Source of the DNA: Paragonimus westermani
Lineage: Eukaryota; Platyhelminthes; Trematoda; Plagiorchiida; Troglotrematidae
Assembly: GCA_008508345.1 (NCBI GenBank)
Contig: QNGE01000851.1
Location: 1 to 64,000 of the forward strand
DNA: 64,000 bases
Direction of reading: 5' to 3'
Shown here: positions 12,100 through 23,776 of the stretch, one piece after another
Numbering within the stretch: position 1 is the first letter of the stretch
How the letters are laid out: each line of letters starts with the position of its first letter
Position numbers and translations under genes: made by a program
Notes under the pieces: model-generated
Databases searched by the model: none
What the model was told of the DNA's origin: nothing
Seen by the model: the letters and a program-made list of their open reading frames with translations, nothing else

Positions 12100-14540
12100 A
12101 GGTTCAAGCAAGTTATATCAGTTACATACATTTATTTTCTTGTTCATATCAACCATCGACTACCAAGAAGTACACAGAGAGTGCTTGCAACGGTAAGATC
12201 TACACTTGGAAGAAAAATATTGGAAATATAAAAAGAAGCATTCCATTACAGGAGTACATGTCAGTGCTCTCTTGTGAAGATATGGAGTGAAGTCAAGATG
12301 CAGGTTTGATTGGAAAAGATCACGCAAACATTCATCGCAGAGCACACCAACAGTGCTGAAGAAAATGAGTGGTTAAAGTCCACAGGCATTATGGTTTCTG
12401 AAAAGAATAGCGAGGTCCAAACGACGGTAGTCGTTATTGTTGTATGTATCAGTCTCATTACAGGCTGCCGCATTATCCATTGGTTTCATCATTCGGTATC
12501 TAAATATGATCCGTGTGCCAGTCAAGCCGAAAGACATGTGCTTTACGTAGTACGGTTTCTTATCCACTATAAATGTGGATTTCTTACAATCCACTGGCCC
12601 GGTGGTCAGCTACAAACATTCTAAACTTAATTTGAATGACGTGAAATGCCTTGCCTACGGCAAATTACCGAGAATACTAGAGACACCGACACGATGAAAT
12701 TCTCCTTCTCTTCGCTGAATCTTTAAAAATCTAAGTAAAAATGGGAATTGCTACTACACTTCTTCACTGAGATGAGGGGGTTTTACGGACTGTTAGTGGT
12801 GTGCCCTTGTTGCCTTGAAGTTGATCAGTAAGTTTCGCGGGCATCAGAGTAGAAAAGGCCGGCTCGCATGTTACCACCCAACCATCCTGCAGATAAGTGA
12901 GTGTATTTTCACCTGACACCTTTCTGCCCTTAATTTTCCCGTAGTGGACTTGTGGTGTGGAAGCATTAACATTGCGTTTATGAATGTACGCAGTCGTGCA
13001 TGAGAATATGAGGGTATATTGTGCAAAAGTGTTCGTAGACCACTTGTTGGCTCTGTGTTCTCGGGGGACTTGCTCCACATGGTCATAGAGGGACACAGTG
13101 TGATGTGACGTGTTCCATCCAAATGTGTTTGGCGGTTGTGTACCAGCAAGTGACAGATCTAACAAATGCACATCCTATAGCTAGTCTAGGGTAAAGTCAT
13201 GTGAGATTCTCGACGGGAATTAAGGGAGTATCTGATCATTCTTGGACCTGAGCTCCAAAAGACTTCAAGTCTGCCGGCATTTCTGAATAATAATCCAAGC
13301 ACAGATTTGTGAAGATCACATACCTTCTCCATACATGTGATCCACTGCAGACTGGTTGTTGTTGCATATCCGTGGAAACGAACGGATTAGAACTGACAGT
13401 CACTGTGACCTTCTAGATGCCTGGTATTGGGCGCTGTGCTTTATCAGCACCATTCATCACGGCAAAGTTGCTGCATTAATGTGGATCAAACGGGTCAACT
13501 TGATGGAACAATCCTGTTGTCACGTTCTTGTTAGCGGACTCCCGCCAGTTGAAGTCGGTTCAATCAAAATGGTTCTGAAAAAAGTACAGAGCAACGATAT
13601 GATAGCAGAGCCATTTGTGTTGGAAATGATAGGTGGTACATCACTGACCCTACCGCAACCAACTCTGAATTATCAGAGACTGTTAACCGGTGTGGGATGA
13701 GTCAACAATGGCGTTTTACTGTTGATTTGCTGCCGATCCCATCGATTCCCAAAATTTAAGTTCAACCGTTTGTGCTTTTAGACGGAATCTGCAGTTTTAA
13801 CGATTACTTCATTTCAGGTGGACAATCAAAATACTAATCCCAAAGTGCATTAGTTAACTTCTAGCTACTCCATTCTGCCACCTCAAACAACTTTTGTGAT
13901 GGTGTTTAACGTTTGAAAACACAGTCTGCGTTGATTCTTCAAGGAGACTGTAGCAGCACACATAACTGGGAACGCAAGAATTGTGAAGGTATGTGCTCCG
14001 AAGCACTAAGAAAACCTCAGAATCAATACGGCTAATTCAAAGCGGTTTCACATCTCAGGTGATTGAGCTGTTCAGACTAAAGCTCAACCGGACGAACACA
14101 TGAGCGTCAACAATCGTTTTTAGGCTTATATAAAGTAAAATACGTTTCTGATCTGGCTGCAATAGAGGCGTTGTGACGGTGACATCCCTCTTTGAACTTC
14201 TGTCAGTCTAATAGCATGTGATTTACAAACAAATCTTCGAATTTAACAGAGAAATCGTTAACATAAATATCACAAAAACCGGGAGAGTTCGGCCCATTTA
14301 CGCCGGTCTACACTAGTAAATTGTCATACTTTAACAATCTTCACTCCTCCGACTGTTCTTTCTCGGAAAACTCTGCCACTCACGTTATCTATCATTTCAT
14401 TTGCAATTGCGATGACTAAAATATTGGCGAAACCACCGAAGCTTACGACAGAAGAAGGCGAGGCACATCTCCAAGTGACTGGTGCAAACAGTGACTGAAG
14501 GCGGGTCAGTGTACCAACACCGGAACAGAAATCCACGTCT
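12100..14540. other. Unassigned DNA
   Basis: Overlapping open frames of 60-135 codons occur on both strands at 12.2-13.7 kb but none resembles a known family or has convincing splice borders. The 104-codon plus-strand frame at 12,310-12,624 would encode one hydrophobic helix and opens immediately after a stop, without an ATG. I treat them as chance. Confidence 0.45.
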
Positions 14541-14544
14541 TCGA

Positions 14545-14700
14545 TCATGAGACATCAAATCGTAACAGGTCATTTGGTTGACGCCGTCACATCGTTCATT
14601 GTCTTATTGCGCAGTCGCAACCCTAGGCTGTTGGCGTTCTCTGAGGCATTGCTGATCAAGCGTCACGCACCAGCCCCTGTTGGCAAAAGATGCTGACCAA
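14545..14700 (+). pseudogene. Penelope-like element B, C-terminal fragment
   Basis: One frame reads GHLVDAVTSFIVLLRSRNPR followed by LLAFSEALLIKRHAPAP. This is the conserved end of PLE proteins, equivalent to the GHATDPSCAFKILLRHSNPR region of element E. Only the 3' part of the element is present; the RT and the catalytic GIY-YIG residues are missing. The following 150 bp leads into a hammerhead-like motif, as expected for a PLE 3' end. Confidence 0.8.
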
Positions 14701-14809
14701 ATCAATTTCGTTACCATGGTGGTTAACCCTGATTGCACCCTTGTGATGTTCGTTCATTTCATTGTTTAGGGGCTGCGCGCTTAATCTACAGAGGGGAATG
14801 TTTTATGTA

Positions 14810-14850
14810 ATCGACTGATGAGAACAAACGAAATGCTTATATCTCGCAAT
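14810..14850 (+). ncRNA. Hammerhead-like ribozyme in PLE B 3' region
   Basis: The core box CTGATGAG starts at 14,814 and is followed by a short spacer, CGAAA, and a small stem III ending in ATC, the expected cleavage triplet. Stem I is short (CGA with TCG). The layout matches the motif on element E (CTGATGAG, about 6 nt, CGAAATGC, ATC). Stem II is only one or two pairs, typical of minimal PLE hammerheads. Activity is uncertain because helices I and II are weak. Confidence 0.5.
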
Positions 14851-14859
14851 GTATGTATC

Positions 14860-17800
14860 CATTATAACTATCGTGAACTTCCAGAAAATCAAGCTGACTC
14901 TGACGTTTAATTTGTTTCAGTATTTTCCAGTAAATCTGCGGTCATTCGTGACCGAACGTTCGCGGAGGAAAATTCAGTCATATAAAACATCACTTGTGCA
15001 ATCCTGATGATTCCTGTTTAACATAAACATAGACTTCACCCCATAACAGGAACTCTTCTATGATATGCTGCAATCACCGTGCTCGTGTATATTTGTGCCT
15101 GATGAAAGTGTTCCAACTAGCGACATCGAACCATCCAAATAAATAGATGAAATCGGTTCGCCTGCATCAACCTTTTCGGTTTCTTTTCGATTATCCACAA
15201 TCATTCATGAGTGGTTTTGTTGTACAGCATGCAGTTTTGCTTATGAGTAATATGGCACGATTCAAACACATGAATACCAAAGTGAATGCATCACTGCCAT
15301 AAAGACGGGAATCCGCTAAGCGACTGTTGAAAATGTGTACAGGCGCTGTGTGAGAGGTGTCACTTAAGTAGATGCTACTGCACCACCGTCAAGTGTATGA
15401 ATGCAAGTCAGCCGTGCAAACTAATGTTTGCGTTGGTAGTTATGTATCTTTACATAACTTGTGATATCTGATGGTGGAAACTTCACAGGTCATGTTTCCA
15501 TTGGAGCTAGAACAATTCTAAACCATATCAGCATGTTTCCCGTGATGCGCCGGTCCTAGTGACGAGAGGTGTTATCCAAGGGGCCGACAGAAACAGCGGT
15601 GCACTACCATGGGGGTAATCGCCTGCTAACCTTCAGAGCATTCGTCCGGATTATACATATTATACTTTCACCCTCGTGTCCTTCCAATGAATAAAATGAC
15701 AGAAAGACACGGAAGACTTAAATCTACCAAGCCGTGGCAGATCACCGTCCATTGATCTGGGTTATACTTGCTTGCTTCCGGTTGCCAGTATATCTGCTTC
15801 ATGATTTGCTTTTTAAGACTTCCGTGTGCTCGTTGAAGCCGACGGAGCGGCAAGAGAGTCGGCCTGATTTCGTCTTTGTCTGGGCTACGAATGCTAAACG
15901 CTCAGAATGTTCTTTCAATACTATAGAAGATAACACTTTGCATACCAAAATTTACAAATCTACAAGGTTTGGCTCTAATAGCATAGCTTTTTAACAACCA
16001 AACTAAAAACATGACCGCACACATAAGTGTTCACCTCCCAACATACACCTAACAGTTCGCCCTTATATATGCCTACGTAATTATCTGACGTCATCTATAA
16101 TAGAAGTACTTTGTCACATTGGTCGAATCTCAAGAGCACCTTGGTCTAAATTTCCAGAAAACCGGCCCGTACAACGGGCGAAGCCTTTCGCACTGACTGT
16201 GTCTAGTGTTTACCAAGTGGAAGGGAACCAGTGTAACCCCAGTCGACTAACGCGGAAGTTAATTTTGAGAAGCAGTTCTGAATCGTCGATTATAACTGTT
16301 AGATAATTCAGTATGATTTGTTTGAGACTGGTGAGAGAACTAAATCAGAAAAGCATAGGAAAAAACCACTCAGCAGGCAAACACTAGATGACGCATCAGT
16401 GTACTAAACACCATTAGGGAGACAGGCTATCCTAAACCAAAACTACAAAAATGTGAACAAACAGAATGCGTTGTAGATAACTCCAGCACAAAAATGATTG
16501 GAAAGTACACCGTGTGCTAGTGGCTCCAAACGAACCGTTCATTGTGGGTGTATTATTGAACTGCTGGCCGACGCATTAATGACCGTTTTCACTGTACCAC
16601 CACAAGACCCTATTGGTTCAGTCGACACCACCGACTATTCCCCTGAGAAATACTAACCTGTAATTCTGTTCGTGAAGCTGCTGACCCGTAGCTGTTCCAT
16701 GACCATGCTAAGTCACATTTCATTTAGATATGTTATACAACGTTTTCATAAACTGCGACGTACATATAATAGTATGAAATGAGTAGTCATTACGTTGATT
16801 CTGGCAAACGGGTTCCCATCAATTTTCGGAAGATGTTCGAAGGCAATACACGTTCATCTTTTTCAGAGCAGAATATTTTCTCAAGCCACCCCTGGCATCT
16901 ACTGTATCTGGGACAAAGTATGCTACAGTCACAGATTTGTTGGCAGTTCCACACGATGGCTTCGTTTTTCTGGTCTGGCCTAACCGGAACTGCCTTGTAT
17001 TCAGCTTAAGTTCGCAAATGATAGAAGCATTCCTAGTGTACTTTCTAAGTGTTGCATTTTTAATTGTCACCCTTTTTAGTTCCAGCTACATTACCATTAG
17101 TGCATCAGTGTGTTGCCGTCATACATAAACATGAATATGTGAATAAAAACACACTATCTAAGAATTCACGATGTGTCCTCCATTAATTCTAGGTGTTCTA
17201 AAAATGTACCGTTTTCATTACATCTGCCAACGTTACTAACATATTTTTACATGTGGTATAATGTTGCTTGTGTATAACCAAATTACCAATTCGATCACCT
17301 TTCAAAACGTTGATTTCGACAAGTTATCAGCAGCACTTCGAATTGATCGAATGTTTCCGTGTTACGATTTATTTTCACTCTTACAATCTAGACTGATCAT
17401 GGAGTGCAATACCCAAGAAAGTGCGCTCCAAATGAGTTTAACAAAAACGGTGGTCAGCTGAATGATGGATTAAACTGTCTTCCGTCTGCAACACCAACTG
17501 ACCGGATCATGTGTGGGAGCACGTAAGTGGTAGACTTTGATTGACCGTTCTGTTTGTCTGTTTGTTCCCTTCCCTTTTTGTCATTGATCCATTTTGACTT
17601 ATTTTCAAGGTGGATGGAGTTGTTTACAGGTTAACTCCTAAATAGACCTTGATAATATATCCAAATAAGTCTTACATTTCTGTCACTGTATCCTAAACCA
17701 GAGGGGTAAATGATGCAAAACAATGGAAAATCTACCGAGCAAAACAATGGTGTTGATCGAAAGGGATGTTGTACTTGTGTAGGTTCAACTAGAAAAGTGC

Positions 17801-20680
17801 CAAATTTTAGGCAATAGTTTGCAACCGAAAGAAGGAGCCAACTGGTGATCCACTTTAACCTTAATAATCTTGTGGGTTTGACAAACTAGGGTGAGGTGAG
17901 TGCAGAACACGTCATTTCGATCGATGTCAGCCTGTGATACAAGAGTCAAATTGCATACAACGTTCATGACTGACTGTCACTGTTTAACTTCAGCATTCCG
18001 TCTCACTTCTGCCAGTCGAAGAAAATGCTACCTCACTGGAAAACCATAGTCAATTTACAGTGAAGTCGCTCATCTTTACCTTGTAATTAGTCGATTAACT
18101 CATTGCAACGGTATAGCCCAACGTCAGCAAGTGGTCTCTTCCGACTAAGTGCTTACTGACGAAAATAAATCCACAACTTGTGAAGTGTACTTTCCAGTTG
18201 CCTGTGTCATTCGAATGATTTTTTGATCACCTTGCAGAAACGTGCTATAAATTGTCAGATGTCTTCATGTTCGATTTTGTAAACAAAAGGTTATCAAAAT
18301 ATCTTCGAACTATTCATTGGATAAAACTGTACCATTGGTGAACACTCAGATGGAATGAATAAGAACCACATACAATTGATGTGGCACACGGAACATAAAA
18401 ATGTTAGCTTTCGCACAACATGCCGCGATCTTGGATCTACGAAGTCCCGACCTAACTACATAATTCCCCGTTTCAGCCAACCTGCATTCGCAGATGAGTC
18501 CAGTTAATCCGCATTTAATTAGTGATTACGATATTTTGTTCATCTGATGGCAACACGTGCGCGCGGTTTGAAAATCAAACTTAGTTCGCACAACCCCCAA
18601 TACAAACTTACAAAATGTTTGGTAGAAAAAGAAGCAACTGAAATCATTTGCGAATGCCCTCTCTGAAGGCAAAACACAAATCGATTTGACTTCTCTGTCT
18701 AGTCCCGGTATAGATAAACAGGATGCAATACAGGATGTTTCCGCTTGAAAGCGGATCTCATTGGCACACGACCACTCGCTCATTTCAGAATGGCATGCTT
18801 TTGTTCTCGTCAGTTTTTCATCCCACTTTGTTTATGGACGAGCAGAAAAGTATAGTTAATTTTGAGAAATAACCAAATCGTTTAGTGACCACAAAACAGT
18901 CGTCTTTGTATGCGTGTTTCTGCTTGGCTGCTCAGTCTGTCCTGTGCATGTGCGCTTGCATGTATGGAAATGTTTCTTGAATTCAGGAATCTCATTTCCC
19001 CTCTCTCTTCTTTGTTCCACTTGCTACGTTCGTGAATTGAAAGCAATACACATGGACTCGTTTGCAAAGAATGCCAAGAGAAAAAACCAACCAGGGAAGG
19101 AGTGAGTACACTGTGTTGAATTAGAAAGAAGGGTATATCCTGTCCACTGAATTACTGTGCATTCTCACTTACTCATCTTTCTTCTAATGATTCCAGAAGG
19201 GTGCACCTGGGAGCAAATCGAATTCTTCGGGCTATTTATGAACGCCGAATCAAAAAACTACATTTTGCTAAAAACAATTTTGCTCTTGTTTTGAATCATG
19301 AAACGGGATACTGACGTAACTGGTGTGACCCAGTTGGGGTCACATGTCAACACTATGGTCTACTTGGATGCTGGTAAACTTGACGAATATGGTTATGGCC
19401 CGACAACATCGTCCGAACCTTTATGTTCACCAACCATTTTAAGTAAAAATCCCAGGAGCTTTCAGTCAGACTAGCTGAAAATTTTGCTCGTTGTACTCCC
19501 GTCGTTCGTGTACAGAGTTTGTAGTGGTGGACGGTTCTAATGATTTTTAATGTGCTACAATATCCACGTGACTTACGAATGTACAGGGTGATCGTTCACG
19601 AGTATCGTGTTATTTCGTCAACATATTTCGTTTTTATAGAAACTAACGTAAACTTCCTATTGTGTGATTGTTAATCCTCTGAATGGCTCATCTACCCCAT
19701 TATTGCAAACGTTATGTAACAGCGCTTCAGACAGGAAACCGCGATAGCAATGCTTGAGACGATTGACCTTAGGCGATAGAAGCTTCGAGATTAGCTGGAT
19801 CATAAAGGAACTGCGATGCAACACTAGTAAGATATTAACGATGGCTTGACTGGCTCCACTGACGCTCTGAACGATAACATAAGTGGAATTAGTATCATGA
19901 CGAGTGTTGTCAACTTCTTGACCAGTTTCTACAGATAAGAGATTTGTGGAAAGAGCACGAGTTGTGGTTGACGTTAGAAATTATACCCTTTCCTTCGAGC
20001 AACCTTTGATCCACATACTCAGTTTACAAGAACAGTTTATTTTAACACGAAACTCTTTCGGGCACACATTTGTACAACGTTGTAATGATGGCACAGGTCG
20101 AATAAACACTCAACAGCGTCGGTCAAGTATATAAATTTAACTCAGTGTCCGGCACAATTCTTTGAACTAACCGCTTTACCGTAATTCCATGTATACAGGC
20201 CTAATCACTCATACATTATCAGTCAGAATCTTTTAGCAGACACCACGAATTACTTTCATTTTGATTTCTGATTTAATCTCTCAGTAATCGTTATCACTTT
20301 TTGTATAATTGTATGTTTCACAACTGGACAGTATAGCAGACATGTTATCTTGAGACATCTGTTTCATTGTCATATAACTGAAATTGATGAAGTAGATTGG
20401 TTTGTGTTTATTCGAAGACGAATATTTTGCTGACTACAGCTGATTGTCGATGGCTGGTAACCTGCTAACCTTAACTGTAAACATACAGATTTAACAACCG
20501 TGCACAGGGTCATATGAAAACATCGAAACTACAGTTTGACTCTGATGCATGGTGACCAGCTGCGTAACTTGTCTTCAGAAACACCTATTAATTCTGACGT
20601 TATTTCACCTTCACATCAAGATAGGAGAGACAATGCGGTATATCAGTTTCCAACCTTCTTTATACCCCAAAAATAATGCG
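14860..20680. other. Unassigned DNA with one candidate exon
   Basis: About 5.8 kb without recognised domains or repeats, apart from the rest of the PLE B 3' region up to about 15.15 kb. A short open stretch at 16,795-16,980 reads CIWDKVCYSHRFVGSSTRW and faintly resembles a GIY-YIG core, but it is too weak to call. A candidate exon at 19,298-19,442 is listed separately. Confidence 0.4.
19298..19442 (+). CDS. Candidate host exon (hypothetical)
   Basis: An ATG opens a 48-codon frame (MKRDTDVTGVTQLGSHVNTM at its start) rich in Gly, Thr, Tyr and Asp. It reaches a plausible donor, AA|GTAAAA, at 19,443, leaving one base of the next codon. If unspliced, the frame would run eight more codons to a stop. 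The composition looks protein-like rather than random, but no family is recognised and the start has no strong supporting context. It could be a first coding exon of a plus-strand gene, or chance. Confidence 0.25.
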
Positions 20681-20681
20681 T

Positions 20682-20686
20682 AATAC
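20682..20686. repeat. Target-site duplication, left (AATAC)
   Basis: AATAC directly precedes the left LTR and AATAT (25,196-25,200) directly follows the right one. Five bases with one mismatch is the pattern expected from LTR-element integration followed by a substitution. Confidence 0.55.
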
Positions 20687-20909
20687 TGTTGTATACGCGT
20701 CAAGGCCGCCTGTCTGCCCCCAATCGTGCCAAGGCTCCAAGAGTGTTCTGATTGGTCGCGGCTCCAACGACCAACGGCTCACTCGTCCATGCACGAATGC
20801 TTGTAACTGCGACAATGCACTATGCGCTTCTACTGAGTGAAGTGTTATCACTACGGTTGTTATTGTCCGTAAGGCATGTAGCGGATGAAGCTTGAATACA
20901 GATACAACA
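20687..20909 (+). repeat. Left (5') LTR of a TRIM-like element
   Basis: This 223-bp sequence begins TGTTG and ends CAACA, a 5-bp terminal inverted repeat of the canonical TG..CA type. It recurs in direct orientation at 24,970-25,195 with roughly nine in ten bases matching by eye. The bases just inside (from about 20,911, TGGCCTAGCGGGC) fit a primer-binding site starting with TGG. Divergence between the two copies indicates an old insertion. Confidence 0.75.
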
Positions 20910-20910
20910 A

Positions 20911-20928
20911 TGGCCTAGCGGGCAGAAT
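20911..20928 (+). promoter_or_regulatory. Putative primer-binding site
   Basis: TGGCCTAGCGGGCAGAAT starts one base inside the left LTR. LTR elements prime minus-strand synthesis from a tRNA whose 3' CCA pairs with TGG at this position. The specific tRNA is not identified. Confidence 0.4.
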
Positions 20929-20954
20929 CGGATTCAGTAGTAAGAGACTGATTG

Positions 20955-21057
20955 GGATCTGAAGCAGCCATTACCATTACAATTACAATGACTACCACTG
21001 CAAATACTCCTACTCCTACTTCAATTACCACTACTTCTACAACAACAACAACTACTA
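20955..21057. repeat. Degenerate trinucleotide array (ACT/ACA/ATT type)
   Basis: An imperfect array of ATT, ACA, CCT, CAA and ACT triplets ends with ACTACTACT next to the 3' end of the nested R2-like element. On the other side of that element lies a pure (ACT)11 array. The two are probably halves of one array split by the LINE. Confidence 0.7.
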
Positions 21058-21436
21058 CTGTTATTAATATATAGTTTATTTTGAAGAGTAATGTACATAG
21101 CTTCTTGCAAAGAAAGAACAAGCGGCGACACCATTATGAAGTAAGAGAAATGGAACGGGGAGTATGCAGAAACAAGCTCACAGTCAAATATTAGGCGCTG
21201 CGTAGTTGGCAACATTGTACAGTTGACAGGTCCTCGCATAAGAATGACAAGCGTTAATAGTTCAAACATCAATCAAGTAGTTAGTGGTGTGTAACACACA
21301 GTTTAGAGAAAAATAGGGGGACAGGATAGGAAAATCACAGGCTCTTCAGGGCACAAAGGTGCTATCACAATCAAGACTCACGCATCGGGACAGAATGTCC
21401 TCTATAGAGAGACGACTGTCAGGGGAGTGGCAATAG

Positions 21437-23776
21437 TCAACGCCAGGTTCCCCGCATATAGGTGTCGTAGGTTTTCAGGGAACCAAGAACAGTTAGTAAA
21501 CAGAGATCCCTGACTGCATAGGAGGGTAGTCCGAGTCGAAGAATAGCGCTACATGAAGAAGGGAACATGATTCCGCGAAAAGAAATAATCACAGGTGAAT
21601 GAGAGACACAGTTCGCCTCACGGCTCATGGTATGGAAGGTGGACAAAATGGCAGCTTCATGAGAGACAGTACCGTATTTCACAATCTTGTTCGTCCAGGC
21701 AAGTTGGCAACGGTAGTCATCCACTATACAGACATCAAGCACCACAGCAGCGCCGCCACGAACCGCGATCACATCGGGTTTAATGAACGAGCTCGCCGTT
21801 GGTACTCGCAGCTCCTCGAAGACTGTAAAGCCCAAGTTTCGCAATCGTCTCGCCAGGTCTTTAGCCACGCGGTTATATCGAGCACAACGCGCATCGTGAG
21901 TGATCCAGCATAATTGAAGAATATGAACGAGGCTTTCTGGTTGACCGCAGTTGCCACGGCAGAGAACTGACTGGCCGCTTCGGTCACCTCGTGAGTTTCG
22001 GACCTTGGTCCGCAGCAGACTACACCTAAGCTGGATAGCACGAATAAAGATCCTGGGAAACATGCGATCTGGATTGAACAGCCAACGATTGGAGAGTGGA
22101 GAGCATGATACTTCCCGAAGACCACAGCCATCAAGCGAGTGATAAAGCTTATTGGACCATGCAGAGTGGGCTTCCTCCTTGCTCGTCACCACTACACCCT
22201 GGACGCGTACCGGGACATTTACTTCCCTCAGGATAGGGCCAAACGAATGGTCTTTGACCACATTCCGCAGAACTGGACATTGACTAGAGAGCAGTCTCTC
22301 CAGTCGGGATTTGCGCGAGATGGGGATAGTGGTGGATAAACTCGGGATGCCCAGACCCCCCAAACGAATTGGGGTGTGGATGTAGCTGATGGGCGTGTCC
22401 TTGGGAAGGCGCAGCCATTGCCGAACAAACTGGCGGACGGTACAGTCCATTGCTTTGAGCGTGTTCCGGTGCACTCGACTCAGTATCAACGAGTGATTCA
22501 TCTTGGGGATCAAATGTTGTCTCAGCAGATCTAAACGTTGATGCGGCTTCAATGGCGCTCTGGTCGTTTCGTCCAGCATCGTGCGAAGCTGCAGACGGTG
22601 ATTAGTGAATGCTTTACCTTTCCAGGTGAACGGGATACCTAGGTAGGTCACCGTGTCAATGGCGCTTAGTGAGCGGATAGTATCCGGACCGAACTGGATA
22701 GACTCGTTGGAGATGGCGGTCACATTGTGTTTGTGATCACCGCGAATGACCATCAGTTTCGTTTTGCGCGTGTTGATCTGCAGCCCGGATAATTCCAGAG
22801 CACTAGCGGCGGCTGCAAGCTTCTCGGAGAGTCGCGTGGGGTTTTCAGCAAGGAGGATCAGATCGTCGGCATAGGCAAAACCGCTGACCAGTGTGTCGTG
22901 GAACTGGTAGCCAAGCTCCGGTCGAGAAAGGGCCAGCACCTCATCCATCGCCATGATAAACAAAAGCGGGGACAGTGGGTCACCCTGGCGAACGCCACGC
23001 TGGGACCGAAGGACGGTGCTGCCAAGCGTGACGGAAGCATTTCGATAAGAGTCCGCGATGTAATGAGTCAGAGGTGGAGGGGCGCCGAAAGCTTGGGCCG
23101 ATCTGATAATACAGTCCTGCGAGATGGAGTCAAATGCTTTGGACACGTCGATAAAGGCCGCACACAGACTTGAAGAGGTTGCACATGAGTTCCGAAGCAG
23201 CGCATGGAGCAGTGAGGTCGCCTCGAGGCAACCGTCACGATGCAGGAAGGCAAACTGAAGAGCGGGCAGATGCAAGCGCGCGTTCCAACGATCAGCCAAT
23301 ATCTTGTGAAAACAACGAATCAACGTCGAAGATACGGCGATTGGTCTGAGCTCGGTTGGAGATGAAGGATTATTAACTTTCGGAACAAGCGTGATGCGAG
23401 AGCGGCACAGATGGATCGGACAACCTTGGGTCAGCAAGAAAAGGTTGAAGTATCCGGCCAGGGCATCAGCTTTCATGCGCTTCAAATGTTTGGGCAAAAG
23501 CTTGTCCAAACCTGGGGCGGTATTTTTCATTTGCTTCAAGGTGCGTGATACCTCACCTACGGTGATCGGGTCGACCAATGACCAGTCCGGCGGCAGAATC
23601 GTGCGGGACGGTCGCTCATCAGGGTGCGGATGAGCCGATAGTACTTCGGACCAGTATTCGTTGGAACTATCCGGAAGGCCACGGTTCATTTTGTAGGCAG
23701 TTCTCCAATTGCCAGAAATAAACCGCAAAAGCAGCATCTTTCTTGCGTTGGTGGTACAGCGTTTGAATCGCTGCAT
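21437..23776 (-). CDS. R2-like reverse transcriptase and RLE endonuclease (C-terminal part of the split ORF)
   Basis: This 779-residue frame carries the catalytic half of an R2-type protein, which nicks DNA and reverse-transcribes the element RNA at the nick. RT motif A is AAFIDVSKAFDSI (Asp near residue 210), motif B is GVRQGDPLSPLLF (about 261-273), and motif C is AYADD (about 301-305). The E-like motif YLGIPF lies near 378. A CCHC knuckle follows at about 606-623 (C-x3-C-x7-H-x4-C). The endonuclease has KPD at 666-668, Asp 681 in VVLDVC and a downstream Lys near 697, so the core residues appear intact. The genuine product continues from the upstream zinc-finger frame: the first 20 or so residues here are out of frame with the ancestral protein until SGNWR. 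The listed first codon is therefore not a natural start. Confidence 0.95.
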   Translation of the reverse strand: MQRFKRCTTNARKMLLLRFISGNWRTAYKMNRGLPDSSNEYWSEVLSAHPHPDERPSRTILPPDWSLVDPITVGEVSRTLKQMKNTAPGLDKLLPKHLKRMKADALAGYFNLFLLTQGCPIHLCRSRITLVPKVNNPSSPTELRPIAVSSTLIRCFHKILADRWNARLHLPALQFAFLHRDGCLEATSLLHALLRNSCATSSSLCAAFIDVSKAFDSISQDCIIRSAQAFGAPPPLTHYIADSYRNASVTLGSTVLRSQRGVRQGDPLSPLLFIMAMDEVLALSRPELGYQFHDTLVSGFAYADDLILLAENPTRLSEKLAAAASALELSGLQINTRKTKLMVIRGDHKHNVTAISNESIQFGPDTIRSLSAIDTVTYLGIPFTWKGKAFTNHRLQLRTMLDETTRAPLKPHQRLDLLRQHLIPKMNHSLILSRVHRNTLKAMDCTVRQFVRQWLRLPKDTPISYIHTPIRLGGLGIPSLSTTIPISRKSRLERLLSSQCPVLRNVVKDHSFGPILREVNVPVRVQGVVVTSKEEAHSAWSNKLYHSLDGCGLREVSCSPLSNRWLFNPDRMFPRIFIRAIQLRCSLLRTKVRNSRGDRSGQSVLCRGNCGQPESLVHILQLCWITHDARCARYNRVAKDLARRLRNLGFTVFEELRVPTASSFIKPDVIAVRGGAAVVLDVCIVDDYRCQLAWTNKIVKYGTVSHEAAILSTFHTMSREANCVSHSPVIISFRGIMFPSSCSAILRLGLPSYAVRDLCLLTVLGSLKTYDTYMRGTWR

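Noticed and set aside
12310..12624. Small membrane protein gene
   Set aside because: The frame starts at TTG right after a stop, overlaps an open antisense frame, and has no splice or promoter support.
16795..16983. GIY-YIG remnant (RFVGSSTRW)
   Set aside because: Only a few residues fit, there is no flanking PLE sequence, and overlapping frames are equally open.
17261..17461. Candidate exon with VDFDKLSAALRIDRMF
   Set aside because: No acceptor upstream of the ATG and only a weak donor (ACG|GTGGTC).
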